Shown: positions 1 to 7,733 of the stretch, one piece after another
Numbering within the stretch: the stretch's first letter is position 1
How the letters are laid out: every line of letters starts with the position of its first letter
Assembly (NCBI RefSeq): GCF_023556315.2
Contig: NZ_CP116221.1
Location: forward strand, 1,375,001-1,439,000
Reading direction: 5' to 3'
Length of the DNA: 64,000 nucleotides
From: Psychroserpens ponticola
Lineage (GTDB): Bacteria > Bacteroidota > Bacteroidia > Flavobacteriales > Flavobacteriaceae
The notes under the pieces: model-generated
Told to the model about the DNA's origin: nothing
Seen by the model: the letters and a program-made list of their open reading frames with translations, nothing else
Databases searched by the model: none
Translations under genes and position numbers: made by a program

Positions 1-120
1 AATGTAAAGGCAAGAATAATTAATGAATTCCAAACTAATGAGTATAGGCAAAATGACCTTCCTAAAGTAAGAACCCAATTTGCACTTTATAATTATTTTA
101 AAGAAAAACTGAATTCCTAA
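1..120 (+). CDS. ppk1: Polyphosphate kinase 1, C-terminal end (partial)
   Basis: This is the last 39 codons of a gene that begins before the window; the TAA is at 118-120. The frame carries VKAR near its start and KVRTQFALYNYFK near its end. This matches the conserved tail of PPK1 as I know it from E. coli (VKAR...KVRAQLAIYDYIK). PPK1 makes polyphosphate from ATP. The exopolyphosphatase gene starts one base after this stop, and ppk-ppx pairing is a common operon. Only the tail is visible, so the call rests on this motif plus the neighbour. Confidence 0.75.
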   Translation, partial: NVKARIINEFQTNEYRQNDLPKVRTQFALYNYFKEKLNS

Positions 121-121
121 T

Positions 122-1027
122 ATGTTAAGCATTAAAAAATACGCAGCTATTGATATAGGATCTAATGCTGTTAGACTTTTAATATCAAGTATTATTGAAC
201 AAAAAGATAGGCCTACTAAGTTCAAAAAAACGTCCTTAGTTCGTGTGCCTATTCGTCTAGGTGCTGACGTGTTTTTGAATGGGGAAATTTCCGAAGAGAA
301 TAAACAGCGTATGCTTGATACTATGGTGGCTTTTAAATTATTAATGAAATCCCATAAAATTGTTAAGTACAAAGCTTGCGCTACATCAGCAATGCGAGAA
401 GCAGATAATGGTAAAGAAATGGTAAAGCTTATTTCTAAAACGGCTAAAATAAATATAGATATCATAAACGGAGAAGAGGAAGCTGCTATTATTGCTGCAA
501 CAGATTTACATTCTTATATTAAAGAAGATAAAACGTATTTATATGTTGATGTTGGTGGAGGAAGTACAGAATTTTCAGTAATTCATCACGGAAATACGGT
601 TGCTTCTAGATCATTTAAAATTGGTACTGTAAGACTTTTAAATGATATTGTTAAAAAAGAGACTTGGTTTGAATTAGAAGAATGGATTAAAAAAAACACG
701 AAAGGTTATGATGCTTTGGATTTAATTGGTTCTGGTGGAAACATTAATAAAATATTTAAAATTTCAGGAAAAACGATGGGTAAACCGTTGACTTATTTTT
801 ACTTAACATCTTATTATAATAAACTTCAAACCTATTCTTATGAAGAACGAATTACCGAATTAGAACTTAACCAAGATAGAGCAGATGTTATTATTCCTGC
901 AACAAGAATTTACCTTTCTGCAATGAAGTGGAGTGGAGCAAAAGACATCTATGTGCCAAAAATCGGACTTTCAGATGGTATCATCAAAAGTGTGTATTAT
1001 GGAACAGTTTCAAGCATAAACCTTTAA
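122..1027 (+). CDS. ppx: Exopolyphosphatase, Ppx/GppA family (short form)
   Basis: Hydrolyses terminal phosphates from polyphosphate (or ppGpp-related substrates in GppA members) in the cytoplasm. ASKHA-fold motifs are visible: IDIGSN at residues 10-15, ATSAMR at 87-92, GEEEA at 117-121 (catalytic Glu region) and DVGGGST at 143-149. At 301 residues it has only the two-lobed ATPase-like core and lacks the C-terminal HD-like domain of the roughly 500-residue enterobacterial enzymes; such short forms are known in the family. It starts one base after the ppk1 stop, so the two are very likely co-transcribed. Whether polyphosphate or pppGpp is preferred cannot be told from sequence. Confidence 0.9.
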   Translation: MLSIKKYAAIDIGSNAVRLLISSIIEQKDRPTKFKKTSLVRVPIRLGADVFLNGEISEENKQRMLDTMVAFKLLMKSHKIVKYKACATSAMREADNGKEMVKLISKTAKINIDIINGEEEAAIIAATDLHSYIKEDKTYLYVDVGGGSTEFSVIHHGNTVASRSFKIGTVRLLNDIVKKETWFELEEWIKKNTKGYDALDLIGSGGNINKIFKISGKTMGKPLTYFYLTSYYNKLQTYSYEERITELELNQDRADVIIPATRIYLSAMKWSGAKDIYVPKIGLSDGIIKSVYYGTVSSINL

Positions 1028-1194
1028 AAATTAAGTTGTTTGACCTCTTTTTTTACGAGATATCCGTTATTTATTTCTTAATTTCAATTTTCATTATATA
1101 TTAGCAGTCTCAAATCTATGCTGTTTTATATAACAACATTTTGAAAATGCTCAATTATAGTAGTTGAGTTAATTTAAAATAAAATATTATAAAA

Positions 1195-1725
1195 ATGAAA
1201 TCACTTATCCTTACTTTATTATTTGTTAGTATTACTACACTATCATTTGCTCAAGGCACTAGTTATGGTGTTAGAGGAGCTTTTAACATCTCAAACTTAG
1301 ATTTTGATCCTGATGCAACTTTTGATAATCAACACAGAAATGGTTTTGCTTTTGGAGGTTTTGTTGATTATGGTATTAGCGATAATTTTTCAATTTTAGC
1401 CGAATTACAGTATTCTGCTGAAGGTGGTAAACATGAAACGTTAAAAGCTGATTATATTCAACTTCCAATTATGGCTCGTTTCGCTATTGGGAATAAATTT
1501 ACTTTTGGTGCAGGACCAATGCTTAGTTTAAAGACTTGGGCTGATCAAGACGGATTTTCAACATTAACATTCTCTGGAGTTGGTGGTTTAGAATACATGA
1601 TTACCGATGAATTATTTATTGATGCTCGTGTACATTACGGACTTAGTAACATCTTAGATAAAGACCTAACAGATGTTGAAGCACAAAACACAACGTTTCA
1701 ATTCGGGTTTGGTATAAAAATTTAA
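1195..1725 (+). CDS. Outer-membrane beta-barrel protein, PorT/OmpX-like
   Basis: 176 residues with a clear signal peptide (hydrophobic stretch to about residue 19, ending SFAQ), then alternating short beta-strand-like segments. It ends in FQFGFGIKI, an aromatic-rich terminal strand typical of outer-membrane barrels. The size suggests a small eight-stranded barrel. It stands alone between ppx and a convergent gene. A terminator hairpin follows directly. Function within the envelope (adhesin, stability, transport) cannot be assigned. Confidence 0.75.
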   Translation: MKSLILTLLFVSITTLSFAQGTSYGVRGAFNISNLDFDPDATFDNQHRNGFAFGGFVDYGISDNFSILAELQYSAEGGKHETLKADYIQLPIMARFAIGNKFTFGAGPMLSLKTWADQDGFSTLTFSGVGGLEYMITDELFIDARVHYGLSNILDKDLTDVEAQNTTFQFGFGIKI

Positions 1726-1746
1726 AACAGATTATTTATATAAATG

Positions 1747-1778
1747 AAAAGCCTCAGTATTTATTGAGGCTTTTTTTA
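1747..1778. terminator. Bidirectional Rho-independent terminator
   Basis: The inverted repeat AGCCTCA/TGAGGCT has a short AT loop, is followed by seven T on the plus strand and preceded by an A-rich run. It lies between the converging barrel-protein gene and the T9SS protein gene, whose stop codon sits on its edge, so it can serve both. Confidence 0.85.
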
Positions 1779-2879
1779 TTGTTTAATAAATTTTATGGTC
1801 TGAACCTGTTGTTCATTATTTGAAAATCGAATAAAATATAATCCAGAATTCAATGTTTCTACATTTATGGAATCTGAATTAAGATGCGCTTCCTTTATAA
1901 GTTTTCCTTCTATGGAATAAATTTGATAATTTAATTTGTTAACAGACTGACTAATCGATAAGTTAATTTCGGAAGCAACAGGGTTCTTTATTAAAGATAT
2001 ATGCAATGCACTTTTTTCATTTTCTAAAATAGAAAGTGGCTCATCACCAAATACTAATCTAGCACCTAATAAGTCTGTCATAGTTAAAGTCATTCCGTTA
2101 TTTGTAATTTCGAATTCAGAGAAATTATTTGAAATCTCACCAACGATACTAAAATATTCGTCTTCATAATCTGAAGTACAAAAAGCTAGTGTAGGTGAGA
2201 AGTCAAGCAATTGAATAGCATTACCATTATTTAAAGTAACTTCATAATCGCTCATAAAAGCATTGCAATCTCCATCACCAAAAGCCATTGTTTTAAAAGT
2301 AAGTGGATTTATATCGTTAGTAATTGTTAATGATGGACTTTCAGTTACTGGAATTTCAATTGTTGGATTTCCAGGAATTTCTATCCTAGACAGATACCAT
2401 GTTTGAGTGAGTTCTTCTAAATTTGGAATTCTACCATAGACAGCTTCATCTCCAGTTACAGGATTTGTAATTGTTAAAATTTGATCATCATTTTCACCAG
2501 TAATTACATATTGAAAATCAAACGGAACACTTTGATTTTCAAATATTGAAAAATAAATAGTTTCAAAAAGCATTTCTGGAGCATTAGAACAAGGTCCTAA
2601 TAATGTGAAATTAAGTCCGCTAAAGGTTATAGTACTTTGACTTGCTGTTGAGATACCTCCAAATGAATCACAAGGTCCTGATCCAAAAAAATCGAATTCA
2701 CCTTCGTTTTCTGAAGACTCAACAAATTCTAATTCAAATTGACTTGTATTATTATAGTAATTTGGGTGAATCACATCATCGACTTCAATTTGGTTTAAAA
2801 ACCATACGCCTAGTAAATCATTTTGTGCAAATGAGATTGAAGTAGTAAACAATAAAGCAATTAAGTAGATGTGTTTCAT
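1776..2879 (-). CDS. Secreted protein with two META-like repeats and T9SS type A sorting domain
   Basis: Signal peptide at residues 1-18 (ending SFAQ). The mature part holds two related halves, each beginning with a L-G/T-x-W-(F/Y)-L-(N/S)-x-I-E segment, a pattern like META/lipocalin-type domains; each half has paired cysteines. The last ~85 residues (from about 285) show the T9SS type A pattern: NPV near the start, YQIYSIEGKLI in the middle, LNSGLYFIRF and a basic end. It is therefore predicted to cross the outer membrane by the type IX system and be attached or released. It is the last gene of a minus-strand run, 39 bp after miaE. Function unknown. Confidence 0.75.
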   Translation of the reverse strand: MKHIYLIALLFTTSISFAQNDLLGVWFLNQIEVDDVIHPNYYNNTSQFELEFVESSENEGEFDFFGSGPCDSFGGISTASQSTITFSGLNFTLLGPCSNAPEMLFETIYFSIFENQSVPFDFQYVITGENDDQILTITNPVTGDEAVYGRIPNLEELTQTWYLSRIEIPGNPTIEIPVTESPSLTITNDINPLTFKTMAFGDGDCNAFMSDYEVTLNNGNAIQLLDFSPTLAFCTSDYEDEYFSIVGEISNNFSEFEITNNGMTLTMTDLLGARLVFGDEPLSILENEKSALHISLIKNPVASEINLSISQSVNKLNYQIYSIEGKLIKEAHLNSDSINVETLNSGLYFIRFSNNEQQVQTIKFIKQ

Positions 2880-2918
2880 AGTGAGTAGATAATTTTCTAT
2901 ATATAAATATAGTGAAAA

Positions 2919-3500
2919 TTATCCATGAATGGTTTGCTGTTTGCCTAAATTTTTCATAATATCTGCCTCATATTCAAGAAGTTGTTCCCATTTTTTGTCA
3001 ACCTCTTTTCGGTCTCCATATTGTCTAGCAAATCCTAAAAACATGGTGTAATGATTAGCTTCACTGACCATTAATTTTCTGTAGAATTCTGCAAGGTCTT
3101 TATCTTCTAATGCTTCAGACAGCAATCTGAAACGTTCACAACTTCGAGCTTCAATTAAAGCGGCATATAATAAACGATGAACTAATTGTGTGGTTCTGCT
3201 TCCGCCTTTTGGGAAAAATTTCAATAACTGAAGTACATACTCGTCTTTTCGGTCTCTGCCTAAAGTCCAACCCTTAGCTAAAATCCGATCATGAACCATT
3301 TTAAAATGGCTGATTTCTTCCTTTACAAGCGCAACCATTTCCTGTACCAATTCGGTATATTCAGGAAAACTAACAATTAAAGAAATTGCAGTGCTTGTCG
3401 CTTTTTGTTCGCAATAGGCATGATCTGTTAAAATATCTTCAATATTTTTCTCAACAATATTTACCCAACGAGGATCAGTTGGTAGTTTTAAACCTAGCAT
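2919..3500 (-). CDS. miaE: tRNA-(ms2io6A)-hydroxylase
   Basis: Ferritin-like di-iron monooxygenase that hydroxylates the isopentenyl side chain of the modified A37 in tRNAs reading UNN codons. Ligand motifs are in place: E31, E62-x-x-H65 (EEISH), E117 (IEARSCERF) and E147-x-x-H150 (EANH). The 193-residue length is normal for the family. The gene starts one base from the stop of the lipoprotein gene upstream and is part of the minus-strand run led by the 6754 gene and dnaX. Its substrate requires MiaA and MiaB, which are not in this window. Confidence 0.9.
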   Translation of the reverse strand: MLGLKLPTDPRWVNIVEKNIEDILTDHAYCEQKATSTAISLIVSFPEYTELVQEMVALVKEEISHFKMVHDRILAKGWTLGRDRKDEYVLQLLKFFPKGGSRTTQLVHRLLYAALIEARSCERFRLLSEALEDKDLAEFYRKLMVSEANHYTMFLGFARQYGDRKEVDKKWEQLLEYEADIMKNLGKQQTIHG

Positions 3501-3501
3501 A

Positions 3502-4062
3502 TTAACTGTGTTCTTCTATTAAATTTAAATCTTGTTTGCCATCAGCAGTTACAACAAGCTCATACAATTTGTAGGCTTTATTTTTTGGATTTAGAAATGA
3601 AATTCCCAAATTAACTTCATTAGTATTTGAAGTTTCTTGATTTACCCAAACATGTTCAAGGGTTGCATTATTCCAAAATTCAGATTGCAATGTGTTTTTA
3701 AAGTCTTCAGCATTAATAGTTGTACTCAGTATATTTTTAGACACTAAAGCGATATTGATTTCAGATTCAAAAATTCGATGGTATTTAATTTTTGTTTTTT
3801 TATCAGTTGTTTCAGAACTCATAAGTATTTGTGCATCCATTCTAGAATAATTCTTTATGCTAACTCTAAATGTATTTGAAATAATAGAATCTGTTTGAAC
3901 TTCTGTATAAGATTCAGGATAATACGTTATGAGATCTAAATCGGTATGTTTTTTATTAAACTCTGAAATTGAATTCTGAAGATGTTCTCTAGCACTGCCT
4001 CGTCTGTCACAGCTAAAGAAACCAATAGCTATAAGTAATATTATTAATGCTGATTTTTTCAT
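3502..4062 (-). CDS. Putative lipoprotein of unknown function
   Basis: 186 residues. A lysine-containing start, a hydrophobic stretch and FFSC at residues 15-18 give a lipobox with Cys18, so it is predicted to be lipid-anchored. The rest is a hydrophilic mixed alpha/beta protein that I do not recognise. It sits 20 bp after dnaX and one base before miaE in the same orientation, suggesting co-transcription, but nothing links it functionally to either. Confidence 0.7.
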   Translation of the reverse strand: MKKSALIILLIAIGFFSCDRRGSAREHLQNSISEFNKKHTDLDLITYYPESYTEVQTDSIISNTFRVSIKNYSRMDAQILMSSETTDKKTKIKYHRIFESEINIALVSKNILSTTINAEDFKNTLQSEFWNNATLEHVWVNQETSNTNEVNLGISFLNPKNKAYKLYELVVTADGKQDLNLIEEHS

Positions 4063-4082
4063 AATCTAAAATTAACTAAAAA

Positions 4083-5804
4083 TTAGTGAATATCTAAACC
4101 AAACGTATTTCTGAGTAATTCAATATTTGGATTCTTTTCTTTTAACTTTTCATATTTATCTTGATCAGTGAAGACATATTTTTTCGAAGCTTCTTCATTA
4201 ACATGAATATCTAGTTTTAAGTCGTAATTTCTTAGTGTCTTACGTAAATATTCCATTAAAGGGTACTGAGCTCTTTCTAATTCTACTTTTAGTGTTTCGT
4301 TAGGAAACGTGATTTCAATGTTGGTGTTGACGAGTTTTGGAGAATCCATCTCCAGAATTGAAGCCATGATTTTTTCTCCTTTTTTATGTAGAATTTTAAT
4401 GTAAGAATTCCATGTTTTTAAAAATGCAGCTTCTGTAACGTCTTCTTTTGGTAAATCATCTTCATCAATTACAACTTCCATTTGTCTGATGAGATGTTCC
4501 TTTTTTGCTTTTATACTTTTTAACGATAGACCTGAAGTTCTTGTATCTTTCTTTAATTCAATTTTCGGTAAAGGTGTATTGGAGTAGGAAGAATCTGCGT
4601 CTTGAGATTTTTCTACTTTGAGATCACTGTCAGTAGAATTTTCAATTGACTTATGTTCTTTAGGAATAACTACAGGAATAGGAGTAATGCCTTTAGCTTT
4701 AAAGTAAGATGCTGGTATTATGTAATGTTTGCTATTTTTTTTTTCTCCATCAAAAGTGATAGAGGCTAATTGCATGATACAGAGTTCAACGAGTAAGCGT
4801 TGATTTCGGCTACTTTTATATTTGAGATCACAATCATTAGCGAGTTCTATACCTTTTATAAGAAATGCATGACTAGATTTTCTTGATTGCTCTTGGTATT
4901 TGAGTTTGGTGTCGTCTCCAACTTCTAAAAGTTCTAAGGTTTGTTCATTTTGACAGACTAATAAATCTCTAAAGTGAGAGGCTAAGCCTGAAATATAATG
5001 ATGACCATCAAAACCTTTCGACAATGTTTCATTAAACTGAATCAGTAACTCTGGAATTTTATTTTCCAGAATTAAGTCGGTACTTTTAAAATAGGTTTCA
5101 TAATCGAGAACATTTAAGTTCTCTGTAACGGCTTGTCTTGTCAAGTTTTTACCTGAAAAACTTACCACACGATCAAAAATAGAAAGTGCATCACGCATGG
5201 CTCCATCAGCTTTTTGCGCAATAATATGAAGCGCATCATCTTCAGCAGTTATACCTTGTTCGTTGGCGATATATTTTAAATACTCTTTGGCATCGGTTAC
5301 TGTAATACGTTTAAAATCAAAAATTTGACAACGCGATAATATGGTTGGTATAATTTTATGTTTTTCAGTAGTGGCAAGAATAAAAATACAATGCTTTGGA
5401 GGTTCTTCTAATGTTTTTAAAAAGGCATTAAAAGCGGCTTGAGATAACATGTGAACCTCATCAATAATATACACTTTGTATTTACCAACTTGAGGAGGAA
5501 TACGAACTTGATCTGTTAAGCTTCTTATGTCGTCTACAGAATTATTAGAAGCTGCATCGAGTTCGAAAATATTAAAGGCAAAATCTTCATCTTCAGTTTC
5601 TGTGCCATCGCTGTTAATCATTTTAGCAAGAATACGAGCGCATGTTGTTTTACCAACACCACGAGGACCTGTAAATAATAATGCTTGAGCTAAGTGATTG
5701 TTTTCAATGGCATTCAATAACGTATTGGTAATCGCTTGCTGACCAACAACGTCCTTAAACGTTTGTGGTCTATACTTTCGAGCCGATACGATGAAATGTT
5801 CCAT
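4083..5804 (-). CDS. dnaX: DNA polymerase III subunit tau (gamma by slippage)
   Basis: Clamp-loader ATPase that loads the sliding clamp at the replication fork. Visible: Walker A GPRGVGKTT (46-54), DEVH box (115-118), LEEPP (132-136) and the SRC sensor motif (157-159). The start MEHFIVSARKYRP is the family's usual N-terminus. The cysteines of the zinc module, usual after Walker A, are absent; residues 60-80 are an acidic linker instead. A ten-A tract at codons 354-357 (4735-4744) lies exactly where the ATPase core (domains I-III) ends; a one-base slip in either direction leads to a stop within a few codons, which would give a gamma-like short product. The tau-specific C-terminal part is 357-573. 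It is followed 20 bp later by the lipoprotein gene. Confidence 0.95.
   Translation of the reverse strand: MEHFIVSARKYRPQTFKDVVGQQAITNTLLNAIENNHLAQALLFTGPRGVGKTTCARILAKMINSDGTETEDEDFAFNIFELDAASNNSVDDIRSLTDQVRIPPQVGKYKVYIIDEVHMLSQAAFNAFLKTLEEPPKHCIFILATTEKHKIIPTILSRCQIFDFKRITVTDAKEYLKYIANEQGITAEDDALHIIAQKADGAMRDALSIFDRVVSFSGKNLTRQAVTENLNVLDYETYFKSTDLILENKIPELLIQFNETLSKGFDGHHYISGLASHFRDLLVCQNEQTLELLEVGDDTKLKYQEQSRKSSHAFLIKGIELANDCDLKYKSSRNQRLLVELCIMQLASITFDGEKKNSKHYIIPASYFKAKGITPIPVVIPKEHKSIENSTDSDLKVEKSQDADSSYSNTPLPKIELKKDTRTSGLSLKSIKAKKEHLIRQMEVVIDEDDLPKEDVTEAAFLKTWNSYIKILHKKGEKIMASILEMDSPKLVNTNIEITFPNETLKVELERAQYPLMEYLRKTLRNYDLKLDIHVNEEASKKYVFTDQDKYEKLKEKNPNIELLRNTFGLDIH
4732..4745 (-). promoter_or_regulatory. 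Candidate slippage/frameshift site in dnaX
   Basis: On the coding (minus) strand G is followed by ten A and then TAGC. In frame it reads GAA AAA AAA AAT AGC. One extra A (or a -1 ribosomal slip on A AAA AAA) gives E-K-K-K followed directly by TAG. One A fewer gives K-K-I-A-N-I-T then TAA. Both products end at about residue 357-361, right after the clamp-loader core. dnaX of E. coli (ribosomal -1 shift) and Thermus thermophilus (transcriptional slippage on an A run) are known precedents. Confidence 0.65.
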
Positions 5805-5821
5805 TGAAATAAAGTTGAATA

Positions 5822-6754
5822 TTACTTAATTTTAAGTAAGTTTTTAATATCTTTTTTTGTTATTTTTTGACGTTCAGATTTAACTTTTATTTGAATACCT
5901 CCTTTTGGTGGATTCAAATCAACTATCATCATGCCATCTTTTGCATCATAAATTCCTTTGCTTATTGATATTATATTTAAGCTTTTAAAAGAAACACTTG
6001 CCGTTAAACCACTACTTCCAGTAACATTGCCAGTCTTTTTCTTAGATGTTGGATTGATGATATATTGAAATCTTAAATAAACGACTTCCTTGTCCTTATC
6101 TACTATTGCTTTATCTATTTCAGAACGATTAACAATTTTATAAGCAAGTTTATAATTTGATTCAAGATCCTTTCTTGCATCTTTTGTTAGGTCTTTTTCA
6201 TCAATTAAAAGAGTTTTTGATTTCAATACTTCAGTCAAACCTGAGCTCTCTTTCATTTTCTTTTTCATTTCCTTCATACTCATTTTCTTATAATCAACTA
6301 GTCCAGTCATATATAAATTTGCTTTGGCTGTACTGAAGATTAAATCACCTAAACTTAATTTGCCGTCATGATCAATGTACTGAAATAATATTACGCTTGT
6401 ATTTTCAAGCAATCCTACTAGTAAAGATTGTGGAGGATAAATGCCGTCTTTTCCTTTTGCAGCATATGAGATATATCCAAAATTATTTCTATTTTTCTTA
6501 TCTTTTTTTAACTCTTTAAATTCAGATTTAGTTACATATTGAATATTAGTATTAAAACTCCATTCGCGATCAATTACTGTTTCAAAGTTAGAATTGAATG
6601 CCTCTTTATTATCTTCGACATCTTCAAGAACAACAAGTAGCGTTCTTTCTTGTAATTTTTTTACGTCTTCTATCATTTTTTTCATTCCCATTTGAGCGAA
6701 AATTGAAGAAGAAAATAAAAATATGAAAGCAAGTACTAAAGTTATTTTTCTCAT
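5822..6754 (-). CDS. Secreted protein of unknown function
   Basis: An upstream ATG at 6781 would add nine residues, but it lies inside the predicted -7 promoter element (6779-6786), so I take the internal ATG at 6754. This start gives a clean signal peptide (MRKITLVLAFIFLF..., cleaved after about SIFAQ) and a 310-residue protein. The mature part is rich in lysine, with KKMSMKEMKKKMKE in the middle and a terminal KITKKDIKNLLKIK, and looks periplasmic or surface-exposed. I do not recognise a family. It is divergent from rnpB and 17 bp upstream of dnaX, so its promoter may also drive dnaX. Confidence 0.7.
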   Translation of the reverse strand: MRKITLVLAFIFLFSSSIFAQMGMKKMIEDVKKLQERTLLVVLEDVEDNKEAFNSNFETVIDREWSFNTNIQYVTKSEFKELKKDKKNRNNFGYISYAAKGKDGIYPPQSLLVGLLENTSVILFQYIDHDGKLSLGDLIFSTAKANLYMTGLVDYKKMSMKEMKKKMKESSGLTEVLKSKTLLIDEKDLTKDARKDLESNYKLAYKIVNRSEIDKAIVDKDKEVVYLRFQYIINPTSKKKTGNVTGSSGLTASVSFKSLNIISISKGIYDAKDGMMIVDLNPPKGGIQIKVKSERQKITKKDIKNLLKIK

Positions 6755-6778
6755 GTTTTTTATAAAAAATTTGGCAAA

Positions 6779-6809
6779 CAAAAATACAGTTTTTATATAC
6801 GTTTCACAA
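6779..6809 (-). promoter_or_regulatory. Promoter for the 6754-dnaX-miaE run
   Basis: On the minus strand TATTTTTG (6779-6786) matches the Bacteroidota -7 consensus TAnnTTTG exactly. A TTG (6807-6809) lies 20 nt further upstream, where the -33 element is expected. The start point would be near 6773, about 19 nt before the ATG at 6754. Confidence 0.55.
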
Positions 6810-6822
6810 GCTAATTAATTGC

Positions 6823-6830
6823 TAACTTTG
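6823..6830 (+). promoter_or_regulatory. rnpB promoter -7 element
   Basis: TAACTTTG is an exact TAnnTTTG match. Its end is six bases before 6837, the first base of the P1 helix of the RNase P RNA, which fits a start at the mature 5' end. No clear -33 TTG was seen. Confidence 0.55.
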
Positions 6831-6836
6831 CTGACT

Positions 6837-7135
6837 AGTAAATCGCCTTATCGCTGTTCGTTTTACGAATGGAGGAAAGTCCGAACACCATAGTGCAATC
6901 ATAGTGGCTAACAGCCATCCATCGCGAGGTGAGGAAAAGTGCAACAGAAAGTATGTACAGGTCATGCTGTAGTGAAACCAGGTAAACTCTATGAGGTGCA
7001 ATGCCATGTAAACTAGTGCTTGAGCGTACACGCGCGATGCTAGAGGGTAGGCAGCTAAAGTTTGCTGGTAACAGTAAACGCAGATAAATGATAAGGGCTC
7101 TTTATAGAGTACAAGATTCGGCTTATAGATTTACT
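6837..7135 (+). ncRNA. rnpB: RNase P RNA, bacterial type A, compact
   Basis: Catalytic RNA of RNase P, which trims tRNA 5' leaders. The 5' conserved block GAGGAAAGTCCGAACACC is at about 6871-6888. The central ACAGAAAGTATG part is near 6945, and the 3' block ACAAGATTCGGCTTATAG is at about 7110-7127. The ends pair perfectly over eight bases (AGTAAATC at 6837-6844 with GATTTACT at 7128-7135), forming P1. About 299 nt is short for the class but consistent with other Bacteroidota. A minus-strand open frame over 6822-7031 is only a by-product of this RNA. A terminator follows. Confidence 0.92.
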
Positions 7136-7142
7136 TAAATAC

Positions 7143-7174
7143 AAAACCTTCTTAATTTTAAGAAGGTTTTTTTT
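7143..7174. terminator. Terminator after rnpB
   Basis: The hairpin AACCTTCTTAA/TTAAGAAGGTT (7145-7155 with 7158-7168) is followed by a run of T on the plus strand. It sits between rnpB and the converging rsmD. Confidence 0.85.
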
Positions 7175-7196
7175 ATTGCTTTAATTTTTAGACGTA

Positions 7197-7733
7197 TTAT
7201 TTATTAAAGAAACTAAACATGTTTCCGCCATAACTCTTTGAGTGCGAATAGTGCTCTAAATGTGATAAATTGGTATGTTTAGAGTGTTCAACAATTAATA
7301 AACCTTCATCTTCTAATAATTCATTTTGAAATACTAACTGCGGAATTTTAGAAAATTCTTCAACAGGAAAGTCATAAGGTGGATCTGCAAAAATGATTGT
7401 AAATTTTTGATTAGCTCTTTCTAGATATTTATATACATCACTTTTAATAGTTGTGATTGGCATTTCAAAATCTTCGGAAGTAGAATTGATAAACTTGATA
7501 CATCCATAATTCTCATCTACAGCAGTTATTTGTTCTGTTCCACGAGAAGCAAATTCATAACTAATATTTCCAGTACCAGCAAACAAATCTAAAACTGAAA
7601 TATCATCAAAGTAAAACTGATTATTTAAAATATTAAATAATGATTCCTTTGCCATATCTGTAGTCGGTCGTACAGGTAGCTTTTTTGGAGCTGTTATTCG
7701 TCTCCCTTTATATTGGCCTGAGATAATTCGCAT
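7197..7733 (-). CDS. rsmD: 16S rRNA (guanine966-N2)-methyltransferase
   Basis: SAM-dependent methyltransferase acting on 16S rRNA during 30S assembly. It has the family N-terminus MRIISGQYKGRRI, a P-T-T-D-M-A-K-E-S-L-F-N signature (23-34), the SAM-binding DLFAGTGN (49-56) and the catalytic DPPY (117-120). 178 residues is the usual length. It shares one base with the DUF3822 gene upstream (7733), so the two are translated from one message. RsmD next to DUF3822 is, from memory, a common flavobacterial arrangement. Confidence 0.93.
   Translation of the reverse strand: MRIISGQYKGRRITAPKKLPVRPTTDMAKESLFNILNNQFYFDDISVLDLFAGTGNISYEFASRGTEQITAVDENYGCIKFINSTSEDFEMPITTIKSDVYKYLERANQKFTIIFADPPYDFPVEEFSKIPQLVFQNELLEDEGLLIVEHSKHTNLSHLEHYSHSKSYGGNMFSFFNK

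Noticed and set aside
1028-1194. Promoter or RNA gene upstream of the barrel protein
   Set aside because: No exact TAnnTTTG element, hairpin or conserved RNA pattern was found in this AT-rich gap.
6822-7031. Minus-strand open frame of 69 codons
   Set aside because: It lies over the RNase P RNA, whose conserved blocks and end pairing are clear; the frame has no family signal.
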